A DNA stretch of 64,000 bases from CADEDV01 sp964596345 (GCA_964596345.1 CAZQSZ010000006.1:62001-126000), one strand, 5' to 3'. Shown: positions 53,631 to 62,532, counted from the stretch's first letter. Program-made: numbers and translations. Notes: generated by a model from the sequence alone, not told the origin.

Positions 53631-53987
53631 ATGGAGATCTATAAAGAATTTGCTTTTGATGCTGCCCATTTTTTGCCGAATGTCCCGGAAGGACATAAAT
53701 GCAAACAGATGCATGGACACACGTATCACCTGCGGGTATATGTCAGCGGCACCCCGGATAAGCAATTCGGCTGGATCATTGATTTCAAAGAATTAAAAGA
53801 CAGCATTCTGCCCCTGATCGACCAGGTGGACCACCGGGTGATGAATGAAGTGCCCGGTTTAGAAAACCCGACTGCTGAAAACATTACCATTTGGTTCTGG
53901 AACCAACTGAAACCCCAGTTACCCGGCCTGAGCCGCATCGAACTGAAAGAAACACCCACCACCGGGGTGATCTACGACGGTCATTAA
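53631..53987 (+). CDS. queD: 6-carboxy-5,6,7,8-tetrahydropterin synthase family protein
   Basis: The 118-residue protein belongs to the PTPS/QueD family, which acts in queuosine and other deazapurine synthesis. Zinc ligands are His in FDAAHFLP and the pair in MHGHTYH. The catalytic Cys is in GHKCKQMHGH, and the catalytic Asp-His pair is in DQVDHRVMNE. The C-terminal Glu is in SRIELKETPTTG. It stands alone between ispE and rocD. The sequence does not exclude a related pterin function. Confidence 0.92.
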   Translation: MEIYKEFAFDAAHFLPNVPEGHKCKQMHGHTYHLRVYVSGTPDKQFGWIIDFKELKDSILPLIDQVDHRVMNEVPGLENPTAENITIWFWNQLKPQLPGLSRIELKETPTTGVIYDGH

Positions 53988-54060
53988 TTTCCCGGCTATC
54001 TTTTGTATCTTGCAGCTGTGTTATTCAACCGCAACATAGCGCCGGGAGACTTTCTTAGTT

Positions 54061-54143
54061 CCAATCTCGACCTGCTCAATCACCGATGATGCATCGTGAT
54101 GACCGGCTTTTGCTAAGCCGGTAACTCTTCGTTTCTTTTCCTG
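54061..54143 (+). promoter_or_regulatory. Structured leader upstream of rocD
   Basis: The 190-base gap before rocD holds two hairpins: TCAC(C)GATG / CATCGTGA near 54080-54100, and a perfect 8-base stem ACCGGCTT / AAGCCGGT around loop TTGCT near 54102-54122. No riboswitch class is recognised. The second hairpin could be an attenuator or the queD terminator. Confidence 0.35.
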
Positions 54144-54177
54144 ATTTGATTTTTAGTTTTCACACAACATTTTTTTT

Positions 54178-55413
54178 ATGCAATCAACTATCACGATGTC
54201 AGCATTGACACAACATTATCTTGAACTGGAAGAAAAATACGGTGCTCATAATTACCATCCCCTACCCGTGGTGCTGAACCGGGGCGAAGGCGTTTTTGTC
54301 TGGGATGTGGACGACAAACGGTATTATGATTTTCTCAGTGGTTACTCAGCCGTGAACCAGGGGCATTGCCATCCGAAAATTGTAAAAGCCTTTATGGAAC
54401 AGGCACAACAATTAACACTGACCAGCCGGGCTTTTCACAGCGATCAGCTGGGGACCTACACAAAATTCATCACCGAATATTTTGGCTACGATAAAGTGTT
54501 GCCCATGAACACCGGTGTGGAAGCAGTGGAAACAGCCATCAAACTCTGCCGCAAATGGGCCTATGAAATAAAAGGAATTGAAGAAGGCAAAGCCGTGATC
54601 ATTGTTTGTGAAGGCAACTTTCATGGCCGCACCACTTCTGTCATTTCTTTCAGCAGCGATCCATCAGCCCGGAAAAATTTCGGGCCTTATATGCCGGGCT
54701 TTACGGCTATCCCTTACAATGATACAGCTGCCCTGGCCAAAGCATTAGACAATAAAAATGTAGCCGGCTTCCTGGTAGAACCCATACAAGGCGAAGCAGG
54801 AGTATTGGTTCCCGATGAGGGTTACCTGGCCAAAGCAAAAAGCCTTTGTGAAGCCGCCAATGTATTGTTCATTGGTGATGAGATACAAACCGGTTTGGCA
54901 AGAACAGGAAAGATGCTGGCCTGTGATCATGAAAATGTCCGCCCCGATATTTTAATCCTGGGCAAAGCACTGAGCGGGGGCATGATGCCCGTGAGTGCCG
55001 TTCTTTGTGATGATGAGATCATGATGACCATCCAACCGGGGGAGCATGGTTCCACTTACGGTGGTAATCCATTAGCCTGTAAAGTTGCCATCGCTGCTTT
55101 ACAAGTATTGAAAGACGAAAAGATGGCTGACCATGCTGCAGCAATGGGTGAATTACTAAGAAGCGAATTAAAAGCACTGCACTCCAAACATATTGCCCTG
55201 GTTCGTGGTAAAGGATTACTGAATGCGATCATCATTGATCATCCTGCTAAAGAAGCGGCCTGGGATCTTTGCCTGCAATTAAAAGAAAACGGGTTACTGG
55301 CCAAACCCACGCATGGTGATAAGATCCGTTTTGCACCTCCGCTAGTCATTACAAAAGAACAGGTGCTGGAATCTGTGGAGATCATCCGCAAAAGCCTTAC
55401 GGTGCTTGATTGA
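54178..55413 (+). CDS. rocD: Ornithine--oxo-acid transaminase
   Basis: The 411-residue PLP-dependent class III aminotransferase converts ornithine to glutamate-5-semialdehyde. It has VFVWDVDDKRYYDFLSGYSAVNQGHCHPKI, NTGVEAVETAIKLCRKW, the FHGRTTSVISFS segment, VEPIQGEAGVL, FIGDEIQTGLARTGKMLACDHE with the cofactor-binding Asp, and GKALSGGMMPVSAVLCDDEI with the Schiff-base Lys (ILGKAL). STYGGNPLACKVAIAAL follows. The motifs match ornithine aminotransferases rather than acetylornithine enzymes. An alternative ATG lies 18 bases in. It converges with the T9SS protein gene. Confidence 0.93.
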   Translation: MQSTITMSALTQHYLELEEKYGAHNYHPLPVVLNRGEGVFVWDVDDKRYYDFLSGYSAVNQGHCHPKIVKAFMEQAQQLTLTSRAFHSDQLGTYTKFITEYFGYDKVLPMNTGVEAVETAIKLCRKWAYEIKGIEEGKAVIIVCEGNFHGRTTSVISFSSDPSARKNFGPYMPGFTAIPYNDTAALAKALDNKNVAGFLVEPIQGEAGVLVPDEGYLAKAKSLCEAANVLFIGDEIQTGLARTGKMLACDHENVRPDILILGKALSGGMMPVSAVLCDDEIMMTIQPGEHGSTYGGNPLACKVAIAALQVLKDEKMADHAAAMGELLRSELKALHSKHIALVRGKGLLNAIIIDHPAKEAAWDLCLQLKENGLLAKPTHGDKIRFAPPLVITKEQVLESVEIIRKSLTVLD

Positions 55414-55465
55414 AACCAGCTATAACTTCAATACCTGGTCTCAGCAACCGGTAATAAAAGGAAGA

Positions 55466-55485
55466 GCCGTGGTGGAAACCACGGC
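55466..55485 (-). terminator. Hairpin between convergent rocD and T9SS gene
   Basis: GCCGTGGT / ACCACGGC around loop GGAA. On the minus strand a CTCTTCCTTTTATT tract follows, so it best serves the T9SS gene. It may also stop rocD. Confidence 0.7.
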
Positions 55486-55531
55486 CCATGTTTAATCCGT
55501 ACCCTAATGAAAACTCGCTTGGTATAGTATA

Positions 55532-57271
55532 TTATCTTACGATAAATGATTTATTGATAACAGTGTTGCCACCGGCGATCTGCAGGGTGTACATACCTGG
55601 TTTTACAGCTGCAGGCAGTTCAACAGAACTGGTAACAGCACCACCGGCATGGTTCATTGATCTGGCAAATACCTGCTGACCGTTTGCACTCATCACCCGG
55701 ATCATATACTGTCCTTTATCCAGTGCAGTTGCCTGCAAGGACAAGGTAGTTCCTGTAACCGGGTTCGGATACAATACCACATCAGCCCTGGTGGATTTTG
55801 TATCCACTTTCACGATCACACTGTATTTTTTACTGTTATTCCCTTCCAGTGATTGAATACGGTAGTAATTCACTGCAGCGGGATTGGCATCATAAAAACC
55901 ATAATCAGCTTTGCCGCCATCATTTTGTTTGGCCATCACGTTAGCAACACTTGTAAAGTCAACACCGTTGGAAGAACGTTCAACCACATAGTTCAGCACA
56001 TCTGTCTCGGTCATATTGCTCCAGTCTAATTGTACACCGGTTCCTTTGCTGTAAGCTTTTACGTTGGCAAACACTACAGGTAATGGATTACCTGCGCCGG
56101 CAGTAGGAATAGTAGCCAGGGCAAAAGAAGTGAAACGGGCTACGCCTGTTTTAGTAATGTTACCAGTTGTTGCTGTACTACCCCCTACCACAGAGCCGGG
56201 TTGGTTGGTTGCTTCACCTGCAAAAGCCCATTTATTAGCAGTCATTGCATTAAAAGAAGATACCGCAAGACCAGCTATGGTAGTTACATAGGCTCCGCTG
56301 CCACAAGGGCTGCTGGCGGTCCATCCTATTGTTACATCCGCAGTGGCTGAACCGGTTTTGGTCAGGTTCCAGTACTCACAATTACTGATATTCGAAACGG
56401 CAAATGGAGTAGATTGATCTTTACCACCCAGGCTGCTGGCACTGGCCCGCATGTATTCAGCGGTAAAATTATCCGGTGCAGAGATAGTTGCTAAGCCGAT
56501 TGGATGATAACCACTCCCGGTTTTACCAACAGGGAATGTAAAATTAGCAGAGCCTGTTTTCCGCACGGGTCCATTTACAAAAGAAGCATCCGATGCACCG
56601 GAAACTGTTCCATTATTTCCGATAGTAAGCAAACTGGCAGCACTGGTTGTCAGTTCACCGTCTGTAAAAGTCATGGTGCCGGTTATCGCCACATTCGTAC
56701 TCAGCGTGGCAGTACCGGCAGATTTATTGATGGTCAGATTTTGCAGGCTGATCGTAGTGATCGTTCCGCTCATAGACTGAGCAGCTGTACCATTAAGGAT
56801 GACATTGATCTGGTCGGTTCCACTGATCGTGGTAAGAGAAGAAGTACTGCCGACAATAAAATCGCCGCCCACATTAAAATTATGTGTTTTGGTACCTGTT
56901 GCATTATTGATTAAAAGATTTCCATCATCAAATGTAACAGAACCGGTCACTGTAAAATTGATCACTGCATTATCATCAAATTCCAGGGTCTCATTGGTGC
57001 CACTTCCATCACCAACAACCAGTGCCCCAATAGCGTTGGGAACTGATACTGTAATTACCACATCATCACTGCCAAGAATAGTCACCGTTCCGGCACCGGC
57101 ATTCTGTCCGGGATAATCGGTTGCATTCACCCAGCTGCCGCTTACACGTTTTTGCCAGGTATTACTGTTATTCCAGTTACCATTATTTCTTGACCTGTAA
57201 TCTCCGTTGACTTGCGCTGAAGCTATCATTCCTGCAAAAAGGAAGAAGCTAAAAAGTAGAAATTGTTTCAT
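55532..57271 (-). CDS. T9SS-exported surface protein with type A sorting domain
   Basis: The 579-residue product has a signal peptide (MKQFLLFSFFLFAGMIASAQ) and a beta-rich body with repeated GTxTxT and TLSTNVAITGTMTF patterns, suggesting a beta-helix or Ig-like fold. A FN3-like segment (LPVVFANVKAYSKGTG...) follows, and a type A T9SS sorting domain ends the chain (VVLYPNPVTGTTLSLQ). The last 190 residues closely match those of the next protein upstream (1099 residues). No catalytic motif is seen; an adhesin or matrix role is plausible. A promoter candidate with a 20-base spacer lies about 200 bases upstream. Confidence 0.85.
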   Translation of the reverse strand: MKQFLLFSFFLFAGMIASAQVNGDYRSRNNGNWNNSNTWQKRVSGSWVNATDYPGQNAGAGTVTILGSDDVVITVSVPNAIGALVVGDGSGTNETLEFDDNAVINFTVTGSVTFDDGNLLINNATGTKTHNFNVGGDFIVGSTSSLTTISGTDQINVILNGTAAQSMSGTITTISLQNLTINKSAGTATLSTNVAITGTMTFTDGELTTSAASLLTIGNNGTVSGASDASFVNGPVRKTGSANFTFPVGKTGSGYHPIGLATISAPDNFTAEYMRASASSLGGKDQSTPFAVSNISNCEYWNLTKTGSATADVTIGWTASSPCGSGAYVTTIAGLAVSSFNAMTANKWAFAGEATNQPGSVVGGSTATTGNITKTGVARFTSFALATIPTAGAGNPLPVVFANVKAYSKGTGVQLDWSNMTETDVLNYVVERSSNGVDFTSVANVMAKQNDGGKADYGFYDANPAAVNYYRIQSLEGNNSKKYSVIVKVDTKSTRADVVLYPNPVTGTTLSLQATALDKGQYMIRVMSANGQQVFARSMNHAGGAVTSSVELPAAVKPGMYTLQIAGGNTVINKSFIVR

Positions 57272-57476
57272 TGCTCAGGGTTTTATTATTCAGATTAAAT
57301 AGATACGTTTTCATACGGTCGGGGCAATACAAAATCTGCGTCCTTACCGGGCGGTATTCTCAGGGATAACGAGATAATAACTCATTGCGGAGCTGATGAT
57401 CTCAGATCAATAAACTTTGAAAGGATGAGGTACGGATTTCGGAGGATGTGGAAATACGGGGGTGTTAATACGAGTA

Positions 57477-57507
57477 CAAACATAGTGGATTACCGTATTT
57501 TCTGCAA
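57477..57507 (-). promoter_or_regulatory. Candidate promoter of the 579-residue T9SS gene
   Basis: On the minus strand TTG (57507-57505) is followed after 20 bases by TATGTTTG (57484-57477), an exact TAnnTTTG. The predicted leader is about 200 bases. Confidence 0.5.
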
Positions 57508-57656
57508 GTTTTTCAAGTCTTTTTACATGAAATTTTACTGCAATTAGTAGAATCCACTTAAAAAACCAGCCCCGATCAACCTGTTTCAACCCTTTTTCCT
57601 CTTTTCCGGAAAAGAGAGCAACATGTCCTTTATTGGACACAGGTTTACAGGGCCTG

Positions 57657-57688
57657 CAAAAAAAAGAAAGGACCTTTCAGGGTCCTTT
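57657..57688 (-). terminator. Terminator of the 1099-residue T9SS gene
   Basis: The stem AAAGGACC / GGTCCTTT around a six-base loop is followed on the minus strand by CTTTCTTTTTTTT-like sequence. It lies about 43 bases after the stop. Confidence 0.88.
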
Positions 57689-57730
57689 CCGTTTATGGGG
57701 GTTCTTCAGTTGGCTTTCGCTGTTCTTGTA

Positions 57731-60700
57731 TTACTTAACCATCAGGGTCTTCACCATCTTCATTTCTCCTGAACTGATGACCAGGTTATAAATACCGGCT
57801 TTGATAGCTGCTGGTAATTGTATTGATTCCGTTACAGAACCTCCGGCATGTGATAATGCCTGTGTGTACACCTGCTGGCCATTGGCCGCAAATACACGGA
57901 TGCTGTATTGGCCTTTGGCCAGGTCAGTAGCCTGTAAAGAAATCGTACCATCCGTTACCGGGTTCGGGTAGATCACTATATCCATCTTGCCGCCTCTTGT
58001 ATCCACTTTCACAATGATGCTCACTTTGGCAACGCCATTGGTTTCGGCAGAACGGATGCGGTAATAGTTGATACCACGTACAGGCGTTGTATGTAAATAA
58101 CTGTAGTCGGCTTTACCACCATCATTGCGGGCAGCAGCCACAGCAGTTAAACCGGTAAAGTCACGGCCATTGATGGAATGTTCTACACTATAGCTAACCA
58201 CATCCTGCTCGGTCAGGTTGCTCCAGTCGATCTTGATAGCTGAACCTTGTTGTGCAGCACGTACCGTACCGAAGGAAACAGGCAGCGGACCGCTGATATT
58301 GGCTAATGCATAAGGAGAGAACTGTGTTAACCCAAGCACTTTGGCCGTACGGACACCCACCGAACCATTGACAGTAACGGGGGCACCAACAGCTAACCAG
58401 GCACCAAAGGGCCGGCGCCATGCCTGCACCGCTTCAGCCAGGGAGAAGGAAGCACCTGTTTGTGTAGTTTCATCAAACTGGAAAGTGATATCTGCACCAC
58501 CTGCAGGAGGATTGACAGAAGGGGTGATATTCCAGCTTAGTAATACGGCTTTATTGGTATTGAATCCCAGGTCAGCAGTAAGGCCATCAGTCACTACTAC
58601 TTTCCAGTTCACATTACTTCCGTTTTCAATGATCACCGGGTTATACCGGCTGTGACCAACAGGGAAGGTTTTCGGAGCAACATCAATTGAATTTAATGTT
58701 AAACCACCTGTGCCATCCGTAACGATATAATTCGTTGCATCACCACCGGTAACAGTAGTAGCGGTAAGATTGAAATTACCTAAAGTGATCTTACCAGCTG
58801 TTATGACTAATCCAGCGGCTGCACTCATATCCACATCAGAGGCTAACGTAACACCGTTTGCATTATTGATGGCAATGCTTTGATTAGCTCCGAATGTCAA
58901 AGTACCATTGTTAGTGATCGTTTGTGCAGCAGTGCCACTAAGATTCATAGTTGCCGCAGAAGCTGCTGCAAAATTCAAAGTTGATCCCGGACCAACATTG
59001 ATATTGCCTTTAATAGCACTGGCTGTTCCGGTCATATTCACGTTTGCAACTCCTGAAGTCACGGTCAGATTATCAATAGACACAGGATTACCGCCCGTCA
59101 TGGTGGATGTACCCGTACCTGAAAACTCTACATTCGCATATGTTCTTCCAGAGAAGGCCGGAGTAAAATTATTGCCGATCACCTTATATAAACTTCCCGT
59201 TTGGAAAACAACAACTGAGTTAGGTTGTCCCGCACCAAAAGGATTTGAACCTACTGCCTGGTTGTAAGTTGAACCACTGTTAAACACTACTGAGTTAAGT
59301 GATGTTGTACCAAATGAATTACCAGCAAAACCAGTTCCGGCAGTAAAGGATGAACCGCTGGTAAATGTAATACCACTTGCATCAGCACTTGTCAACCGAT
59401 GTCCTGCATTGGTAAAGATCATTGCACCGTCAACAGTTCCTGTTGCACCGGTAGCAAGGGCTAATGATAATGCAAAGGTTCCGTCAAAGTTCAGTTGAGA
59501 ACCGGCACCGATAGTAAGATCAGTTCCGGCAAGACCACCAACCGCCAATGTAGCTGTGGCAGCAGATTGCAGGTTGATCGTTGTATTATTAGATACAGCA
59601 AGCTGACCGATGGTTTGTGCAGGCACATTGGTAATGGTCCAGGCATTGCCATCATTGAATTGTAAAATATCGGTGGTGGCAGGAGCTGTTCTTGTTGGAG
59701 TCCAGTTGGCAGCCACCGTCCAGTCGCCATTACTGCCTGACCATGTATAAGTTGTTACAGAAACTGTAGTTGTTGCATTACCGGTTCCGGGTGCTGTTAC
59801 TAAATAATTTTCTGCACCGGCCGCACCGCCATCATTAAATTCATACACTGCAAAATGATAAGTGGCCCCGGAAGCAAGACCAGTTACCGTAACCGTATTG
59901 CCGGTACCTGCATATACCACATAGTTACCAGTGCCTATCTGTGTGCCGCTACTAAACGCTGCATTCGCCGTATAAGAGGTTCCATCAACAGGATCGCTGT
60001 TTACTGCTGTTGCTAATTTGGCCAATACAATTCGCTTGGCACCATCACCACTGCTGAAATTGACAACGATGCTGCTGTTATCAATTGTTCCAAAAGTGAT
60101 TGCACCTTGTGTGGTGGGCTCAGCAGCCAGCACCTTACCAGTTAAAGCAACATTGCGGGTGGTGGCACCGGTACTTGCATTGGTAATATCACCGGTATTG
60201 GTACCCAGTGTGGCAGAATTTAATCTTACATAAATAGTTGTATTTGCTACAACACCTCCTGTTTGTGTTAAAGTAATCGGACTAGTGGGCACAAAACCTC
60301 CTCCTGTTCCTGTAGAAATTTCATAACCTGCAGGCGGAGTAATTGTAATGTCATTAGTCAGACTGCTACCGCTTACAGTATAGCTTTGTTCAGCAGAAGC
60401 AATACTCACGGTAGATAAAAATCCTGATAATGACGAAGGTGTTACGGAAATCGCAGGACCAGCAGCGTTCGCAGTACCGTTAACAACTATATCATTCCCC
60501 GTCCCATCACCAGGACCCCATGTTCCACCAGCAGCTTCGGCTGAGTATGCATAAAGCCTGATAGTAACGGCACTGGAAGTATTTATAGCAGATGTAAATG
60601 TAAATGTCGCCGTTTGCGTGGTTGTTACGTCTGTACCCGCAAAAACATTCGTTGCATCGGCAGCATAAGTATCTAAACTGGTTCTCATAACAAAATTTAA

Positions 60701-61030
60701 AGGACCAGTTCCTGAACGTTGGTGCAGGACCACAATATCAGTGATATTTAGGGTATAACCTGCATCTGGTGTAATAGTGAACTCGACATAATCATCCGGA
60801 TCAATAGCTGCACCTGTTGTCCATCCTGTCGAATTAAATCTTCCTCCGTTTGCTGCGGCGGCAACACCAGTACCTCTGGAAATTACTGAAGACAATACCC
60901 CTGTTGCGTTTGTGTTTGAATTAGCGGTAACTTCTGCGCCTCCAAGGGCAGAAAATTCAAAAGTCAATAACTGGGAAAAGGCGATGTTGGCCATAAATAA
61001 CATGGCCAGTAACACGTAAATTTTTTTCAT
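57731..61030 (-). CDS. Large T9SS-exported surface protein with type A sorting domain
   Basis: The 1099-residue product starts with a signal peptide (MKKIYVLLAMLFMANIAFSQ). The N-terminal 190 residues form a beta-sandwich-like domain (DYVEFTITPDAGYTLNITDIVV). An Ig-like domain follows (ISVTPSSLSGFLS...), then an FN3-like domain (VTGLASGATYHFAVYEFND), and a long beta-helix-like region with LTIGAGSQLNF / NIDNLTVTSG patterns. The C-terminal 190 residues parallel the 579-residue neighbour and end in a type A T9SS sorting domain (IVIYPNPVTDGTISLQ). No enzyme motif is visible. A TATTTTTG element on the minus strand (61119-61112) lies near a CCACTG/CAGTGG dyad. Confidence 0.87.
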   Translation of the reverse strand: MKKIYVLLAMLFMANIAFSQLLTFEFSALGGAEVTANSNTNATGVLSSVISRGTGVAAAANGGRFNSTGWTTGAAIDPDDYVEFTITPDAGYTLNITDIVVLHQRSGTGPLNFVMRTSLDTYAADATNVFAGTDVTTTQTATFTFTSAINTSSAVTIRLYAYSAEAAGGTWGPGDGTGNDIVVNGTANAAGPAISVTPSSLSGFLSTVSIASAEQSYTVSGSSLTNDITITPPAGYEISTGTGGGFVPTSPITLTQTGGVVANTTIYVRLNSATLGTNTGDITNASTGATTRNVALTGKVLAAEPTTQGAITFGTIDNSSIVVNFSSGDGAKRIVLAKLATAVNSDPVDGTSYTANAAFSSGTQIGTGNYVVYAGTGNTVTVTGLASGATYHFAVYEFNDGGAAGAENYLVTAPGTGNATTTVSVTTYTWSGSNGDWTVAANWTPTRTAPATTDILQFNDGNAWTITNVPAQTIGQLAVSNNTTINLQSAATATLAVGGLAGTDLTIGAGSQLNFDGTFALSLALATGATGTVDGAMIFTNAGHRLTSADASGITFTSGSSFTAGTGFAGNSFGTTSLNSVVFNSGSTYNQAVGSNPFGAGQPNSVVVFQTGSLYKVIGNNFTPAFSGRTYANVEFSGTGTSTMTGGNPVSIDNLTVTSGVANVNMTGTASAIKGNINVGPGSTLNFAAASAATMNLSGTAAQTITNNGTLTFGANQSIAINNANGVTLASDVDMSAAAGLVITAGKITLGNFNLTATTVTGGDATNYIVTDGTGGLTLNSIDVAPKTFPVGHSRYNPVIIENGSNVNWKVVVTDGLTADLGFNTNKAVLLSWNITPSVNPPAGGADITFQFDETTQTGASFSLAEAVQAWRRPFGAWLAVGAPVTVNGSVGVRTAKVLGLTQFSPYALANISGPLPVSFGTVRAAQQGSAIKIDWSNLTEQDVVSYSVEHSINGRDFTGLTAVAAARNDGGKADYSYLHTTPVRGINYYRIRSAETNGVAKVSIIVKVDTRGGKMDIVIYPNPVTDGTISLQATDLAKGQYSIRVFAANGQQVYTQALSHAGGSVTESIQLPAAIKAGIYNLVISSGEMKMVKTLMVK

Positions 61031-61125
61031 GCTCTTAGTTAGGTTTTATGAAGAAATGCTTACACAGGGGTGATTACTAACTAAGGCTTCAGACAGGATT
61101 GGAACGGACAGCAAAAATATACGGA

Positions 61126-61146
61126 CCACTGTTAGCTCCGCAGTGG
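61126..61146. repeat. CCACTG/CAGTGG dyad upstream of the large T9SS gene
   Basis: CCACTG (61126-61131) and CAGTGG (61141-61146) flank nine bases. The dyad covers the expected -33 region of the candidate promoter TATTTTTG at 61119-61112 (minus strand), so it could be an operator. Confidence 0.35.
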
Positions 61147-61270
61147 TTGATATTATCAAAACATGAACAATGGCCTGCTCATTTTTTCGAATCTTGTAAG
61201 GAGGGTTGTAAGACTATAAAAATAAAGGGAATTGGCTTTCCTCCAAGTAGGAAAAGGGGGCTGTGGAAAA

Positions 61271-61672
61271 CTATTTTTCCGAAGGGGTTTCCTTCAGTTG
61301 CATGTCGGGAAACAGGGCCGACAGCAGCATCAGCACCGCGGCCAGTACCAGCAGGTACAAACCGGTTTGCCGGTCGGGGCATTCGCCGCCCGAACAGGTG
61401 CCGAGCACAAAATAGTTCCTGACCGTCCAGGCCAGGTTGAGGGCCACCACGGCGAGGTTGAGCCGCTTGGCCCATACCCGGGGGATCAGGGTCAGCGGGA
61501 TAAACAAGACCGCCATCATGATATTGATATACCCGGGCTTGCCGAAATTGGTGCCGGCCGATTCCACCCCGCTCACCGTGATCTGTTTGGAAACAATAAT
61601 GACCCAGGGAGTAAAACAGGAAACAAGCAGCAGCACCGCTGCCGCCAGGCCGATCCATTTCATATACCGCAT
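61271..61672 (-). CDS. Small GC-rich membrane protein of unknown function
   Basis: The 133-residue product has four hydrophobic segments (WIGLAAAVLLLVSCFTPWVIIV, IMMAVLFIPLTLIP, LNLAVVALNLAWTV, LYLLVLAAVLMLLSALF) and a loop with two Cys (GTCSGGECPDRQTG). I recognise no family. The gene is much richer in G+C than its surroundings, by eye about 60 percent in the core. That also creates long frames on the other strands, which I judge shadows. This frame is chosen for its regular membrane topology. The base composition suggests recent transfer or unusual constraint. Confidence 0.65.
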   Translation of the reverse strand: MRYMKWIGLAAAVLLLVSCFTPWVIIVSKQITVSGVESAGTNFGKPGYINIMMAVLFIPLTLIPRVWAKRLNLAVVALNLAWTVRNYFVLGTCSGGECPDRQTGLYLLVLAAVLMLLSALFPDMQLKETPSEK

Positions 61673-61726
61673 AGAAAGAAATTGGGGCGCAAGATAGGGA
61701 TTAATAGGGTTGCCTCACTGGGATGA

Positions 61727-61761
61727 CCTCACCCCGACCCTCTCCACAGGTGGAGAGGGAG
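61727..61761. repeat. Truncated repeat unit: A palindrome only
   Basis: Arms CCCTCTCCAC / GTGGAGAGGG form the same palindrome that begins each full unit downstream. It is followed by AGATGAATGCG, which resembles the sequence that follows a complete unit (AAATGAATGGCT), so the spacer and B palindrome appear deleted. Confidence 0.75.
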
Positions 61762-61772
61762 AGATGAATGCG

Positions 61773-61940
61773 CCTCTCCCCAACCCTCTCCACAGGTGGA
61801 GAGGGAGACATGAAAGCACTAAAGTTTTTACAACATTGAAAATTTACAAACGATGGAAAGTTTGAATTAACAACCAGTAATGAATTTCCAATTCACGGAG
61901 GCTGTCCCCTCCCCATTGCATGGGGAGGGTTAGGGAGGGG
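61773..61940. repeat. Composite repeat unit 1 (A palindrome, spacer, B palindrome)
   Basis: A palindrome 61773-61807 (CCCTCTCCAC / GTGGAGAGGG), spacer 61808-61904, B palindrome 61905-61940 (CCCCTCCCC / GGGGAGGG plus a repeated GGGAGGGG arm). The DUF559 gene starts 41 bases after it. The spacer aligns without gaps to those of units 2 and 3. One frame through the unit reads KALKFLQ...ELTTSNEFPI...CPLP..WGGLGRGK, but it has an in-frame stop in this copy. Confidence 0.88.
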
Positions 61941-61981
61941 AAAATGAATAAAAATTGTACATTCAAACAAACAACCTTATC

Positions 61982-62347
61982 ATGTCTGCTCCTATCCGCA
62001 CAGCCCGGGCATTGCGGCAGCAAATGACCCCGGAAGAAAAAATGCTCTGGCGGCAACTCCGCAACAAACGATTCCTTAATAAAAAATTCCGGCGGCAGCA
62101 TCCTATCATTTATGGACAAGAGGGCTGGCGAAAATATTTTTATGTGGCGGATTTCTATTGTGCCGCTCACCGGCTTGTTGTTGAACTGGATGGCAAACAG
62201 CATGAGTTCCCCGATAACAAAGAATATGATATGGCCCGGAATTTTATCATGCATCAACTGGAAATGAAAGTACTGCGGATACCAAACAGTGAACTAAAAG
62301 AAAATATGTCAGCAGTACTGGACAAGATCGAAGCGGCGATGCAGTGA
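61982..62347 (+). CDS. DUF559-family (Vsr-like) endonuclease domain protein
   Basis: The 121-residue protein matches DUF559, a PD-(D/E)xK-type nuclease family related to very-short-patch-repair endonucleases. It has LRQQMTPEEKMLWRQLRNKRF, FRRQHPIIYG, YVADFYCAAHRLVVELDGKQHE with the catalytic Asp and Glu-x-x-Gln-like cluster, and KVLRIPNSELKENM. The ATG at 61982 is preferred over a TTG at 61955. No methyltransferase is nearby, so it is not a normal Vsr partner. It is enclosed by palindromic repeat units on both sides, unit 2 starting 4 bases after its stop. Confidence 0.88.
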   Translation: MSAPIRTARALRQQMTPEEKMLWRQLRNKRFLNKKFRRQHPIIYGQEGWRKYFYVADFYCAAHRLVVELDGKQHEFPDNKEYDMARNFIMHQLEMKVLRIPNSELKENMSAVLDKIEAAMQ

Positions 62348-62350
62348 ATC

Positions 62351-62520
62351 CCTCTCCCCGACCCTCTCCACTTTGTGGAGAGGGAGACACTACAGCACAA
62401 GATTTTTTACTGCATTCAATATACATCAACAACGAAAAGCCTGAGTTACGAACCAATAATGAATTTCCAATTAACGGAGACTGTCCCCTCCCCATGCAAT
62501 GGGGAGGGTTAGGGAGGGGG
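62351..62520. repeat. Composite repeat unit 2
   Basis: A palindrome 62351-62386 (arms CCCTCTCCAC / GTGGAGAGGG around a TTT core), spacer 62387-62484, B palindrome 62485-62520. The frame through the unit is open and reads PSPRPSPLCGEG...ELRTNNEFPI...CPLPMQWGGLGRGK. It begins 4 bases after the DUF559 stop and is joined to unit 3 by 12 bases. Confidence 0.88.
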
Positions 62521-62532
62521 AAATGAATGGCT

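Larger units (their letters stand above)
57272..57730. other. 459-base region between the two T9SS genes
   Basis: It holds the terminator of the upstream gene (57657-57688), a promoter candidate (57477-57507), and a roughly 200-base leader to the 579-residue gene. A 77-codon minus-strand frame (57407-57640) has no recognisable features and is not called. Confidence 0.6.

Noticed and set aside
54061..54143. Known riboswitch upstream of rocD
   Set aside because: The hairpins do not match any class I can recognise, so only a structured leader is reported.
57407..57640. 77-codon minus-strand frame between T9SS genes
   Set aside because: No domain or signal peptide, and it overlaps the likely promoter and leader of the 579-residue gene.
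61179..61726. Other long frames (159 codons minus, 164 codons plus) over the GC-rich gene
   Set aside because: They arise from high GC content. The frame 61271-61672 alone gives a regular four-helix membrane topology.
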